From contig LGRX02013719.1 in NCBI GenBank assembly GCA_001247695.2, positions 62,001 through 126,000 of the forward strand: a stretch of DNA of 64,000 bases, in the 5' to 3' direction. The position numbers were made by a program, and so were the translations under genes. Under the pieces are notes generated by a model. The model was not told the DNA's origin and ran no database searches. It was given only the letters and a program-made list of their open reading frames with translations. This document shows positions 63,156-64,000 of the stretch, one piece after another (positions within the stretch are counted from its first letter, which is position 1; every line of letters starts with the position of its first letter). The DNA is from Cymbomonas tetramitiformis. Taxonomy: Eukaryota; Chlorophyta; Pyramimonadophyceae; Pyramimonadales; Pyramimonadaceae.

Positions 63156-63591
63156 GTGCTGTTACAGACAAGGATTGGTGTGAGCACATACACTGGCTCG
63201 GAAAGCAACTCTCGCTGTTAGACACCCCTTGACTGCATGAATTGGTAAGCTGCTACGACATGGTGCCAAAATTGAACCATGCTAATGTGGCTCAGTTCGT
63301 GAGGCAAACCTTGTGCAAACATGCCAGTAGGAGTGCATTGGACTGCTCAAACGGAACACGATTAAGCAGATCTGCTTAACTTGTTCATATACTTGAAACA
63401 TTATGCACAACTTCATCTGATATGGGGGCTGATAAGGAGGGACAGCAGATGAACACAGGCTATTATTTCAATTTTAAAGGTTACCTATCCGAAACGTATA
63501 GTACATTTCAGTGGTTATTGTGAATCAGGCAAGCAGCGTGAGAATAACAATTGGGAATCCAGCCAGGGATTCGGATTTTAAACTTTCCTTA
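63156..63591. other. Interval between convergent genes
   Basis: Presumed 3' untranslated and intergenic DNA; no repeat or gene recognised. Confidence 0.4.
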
Positions 63592-63822
63592 GATGAGGTA
63601 TAATCCCTTTCTGTTGTGGTAACTGCTGCTTCCGCCCTTTATTTCCACAAGCATAATGGACTCGAGCAGACTCTTCGTCGTCAAGACGTGTAAGTCAGAG
63701 AGTGCTGATGGCAGCGATTCTACAAGCTGAGAGCGCGCAAACTCGCTCGAAAGCGTGAGAACATTTCCCTTCACAATGTTAATCAAATGCAAGGCAGATG
63801 ATACACTCCCGCCAAATACATA
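63592..63822 (-). CDS. Possible terminal exon of a convergent gene, unknown
   Basis: The minus strand is open from about 63822 to a TAA next to 63592, with host-like composition. The peptide runs VFGGSVSSALHLINIVKGNV, then SSEFARSQLVESLPSALSDL, and ends SYHNRKGLYLI. An AG that could serve as acceptor precedes it (GTACGTAAG). No family recognised. If real it is the last exon of a gene entering from the right edge and converging on the glucokinase gene. Confidence 0.35.
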
Positions 63823-64000
63823 TACTTACGTACGTTGGGTAAGTTAAACATGCACTTCACCCATAGCTTCAAATCGAGGTGTGTCGAATGCCACTTCTGC
63901 ATTTAGCAAAGCTGTGGACACGATAGTTCAGATGCACGATCGTAGTGTTATCTGATTTCGCATTACTTGCATATGGTCGTGTATGCATATTCGCTGTTAT
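63823..64000. other. Right edge, nothing recognised
   Basis: Too short to judge. If the preceding exon is real this is intron sequence. Confidence 0.3.

Overview
This window is nuclear DNA of an intron-rich eukaryotic microbe, most plausibly a microalga or related protist. The evidence is a 12-exon, GT-AG-spliced glucokinase gene, LTR and tyrosine-recombinase retroelements, several MITE families, minisatellite-filled introns and assembly gaps (8482-8501, 58359-59075). I cannot name the species. Most of the window is mobile or virus-derived DNA; one host gene is clear.

Layout. 1-3.5 kb: low-coding DNA with microsatellites, a degenerate minisatellite and possible retroelement remnants. 3.5-7.1 kb: a gag-only LTR element (256-bp LTRs). 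8.5-9.4 kb: a broken gag-like gene beside a gap. 9.8-10.5 kb: a broken N-terminal hAT transposase with a BED-type zinc finger. 11.66-16.95 kb: a complete PAT/DIRS-like tyrosine-recombinase retroelement with split direct repeats (A1-ORFs-B1A2-B2); its recombinase begins with a Tudor-like domain. 17.0-20.2 kb: nested MITEs, a double-hairpin element and a repeat of about 180 bp.

20.85-39.2 kb, minus strand: a giant Ty3/gypsy-type element. It has a 1424-residue Gag, a protease-RT-RNase H-Dam-like module, a second such module, an integrase with chromodomain, and a C5-cytosine (Dcm-type) methyltransferase. The two pol modules were one reading frame before a 2-nt deletion in a 30-bp coding repeat. 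An hAT-type MITE with a perfect 8-bp target duplication splits the second Dam domain from the integrase. A retroelement carrying both adenine- and cytosine-methyltransferase-like domains is the most interesting system here.

39.7-48.0 kb: an AT-rich virus-like island (fibre-like proteins and a SAP-domain protein) interrupted by a 5.8-kb, nearly perfect palindrome. The palindrome is tipped by TTTTAGGG-like repeats. Each arm carries a small spliced gene and two copies of a 44-nt intron-like unit. It could be a junction of two viral terminal inverted repeats, or an inserted inverted duplication.

48.3-50 kb: MITEs and nested fold-back elements. 50.1-53.65 kb: a second gag-only LTR element (245-bp LTRs, perfect 5-bp target duplication GCCGG). 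55.0-63.2 kb: the glucokinase gene (363 residues, 12 exons, a 22-nt microexon); its 2.8-kb seventh intron is mostly minisatellite and gap. A convergent minus-strand terminal exon may lie at 63.59-63.8 kb.
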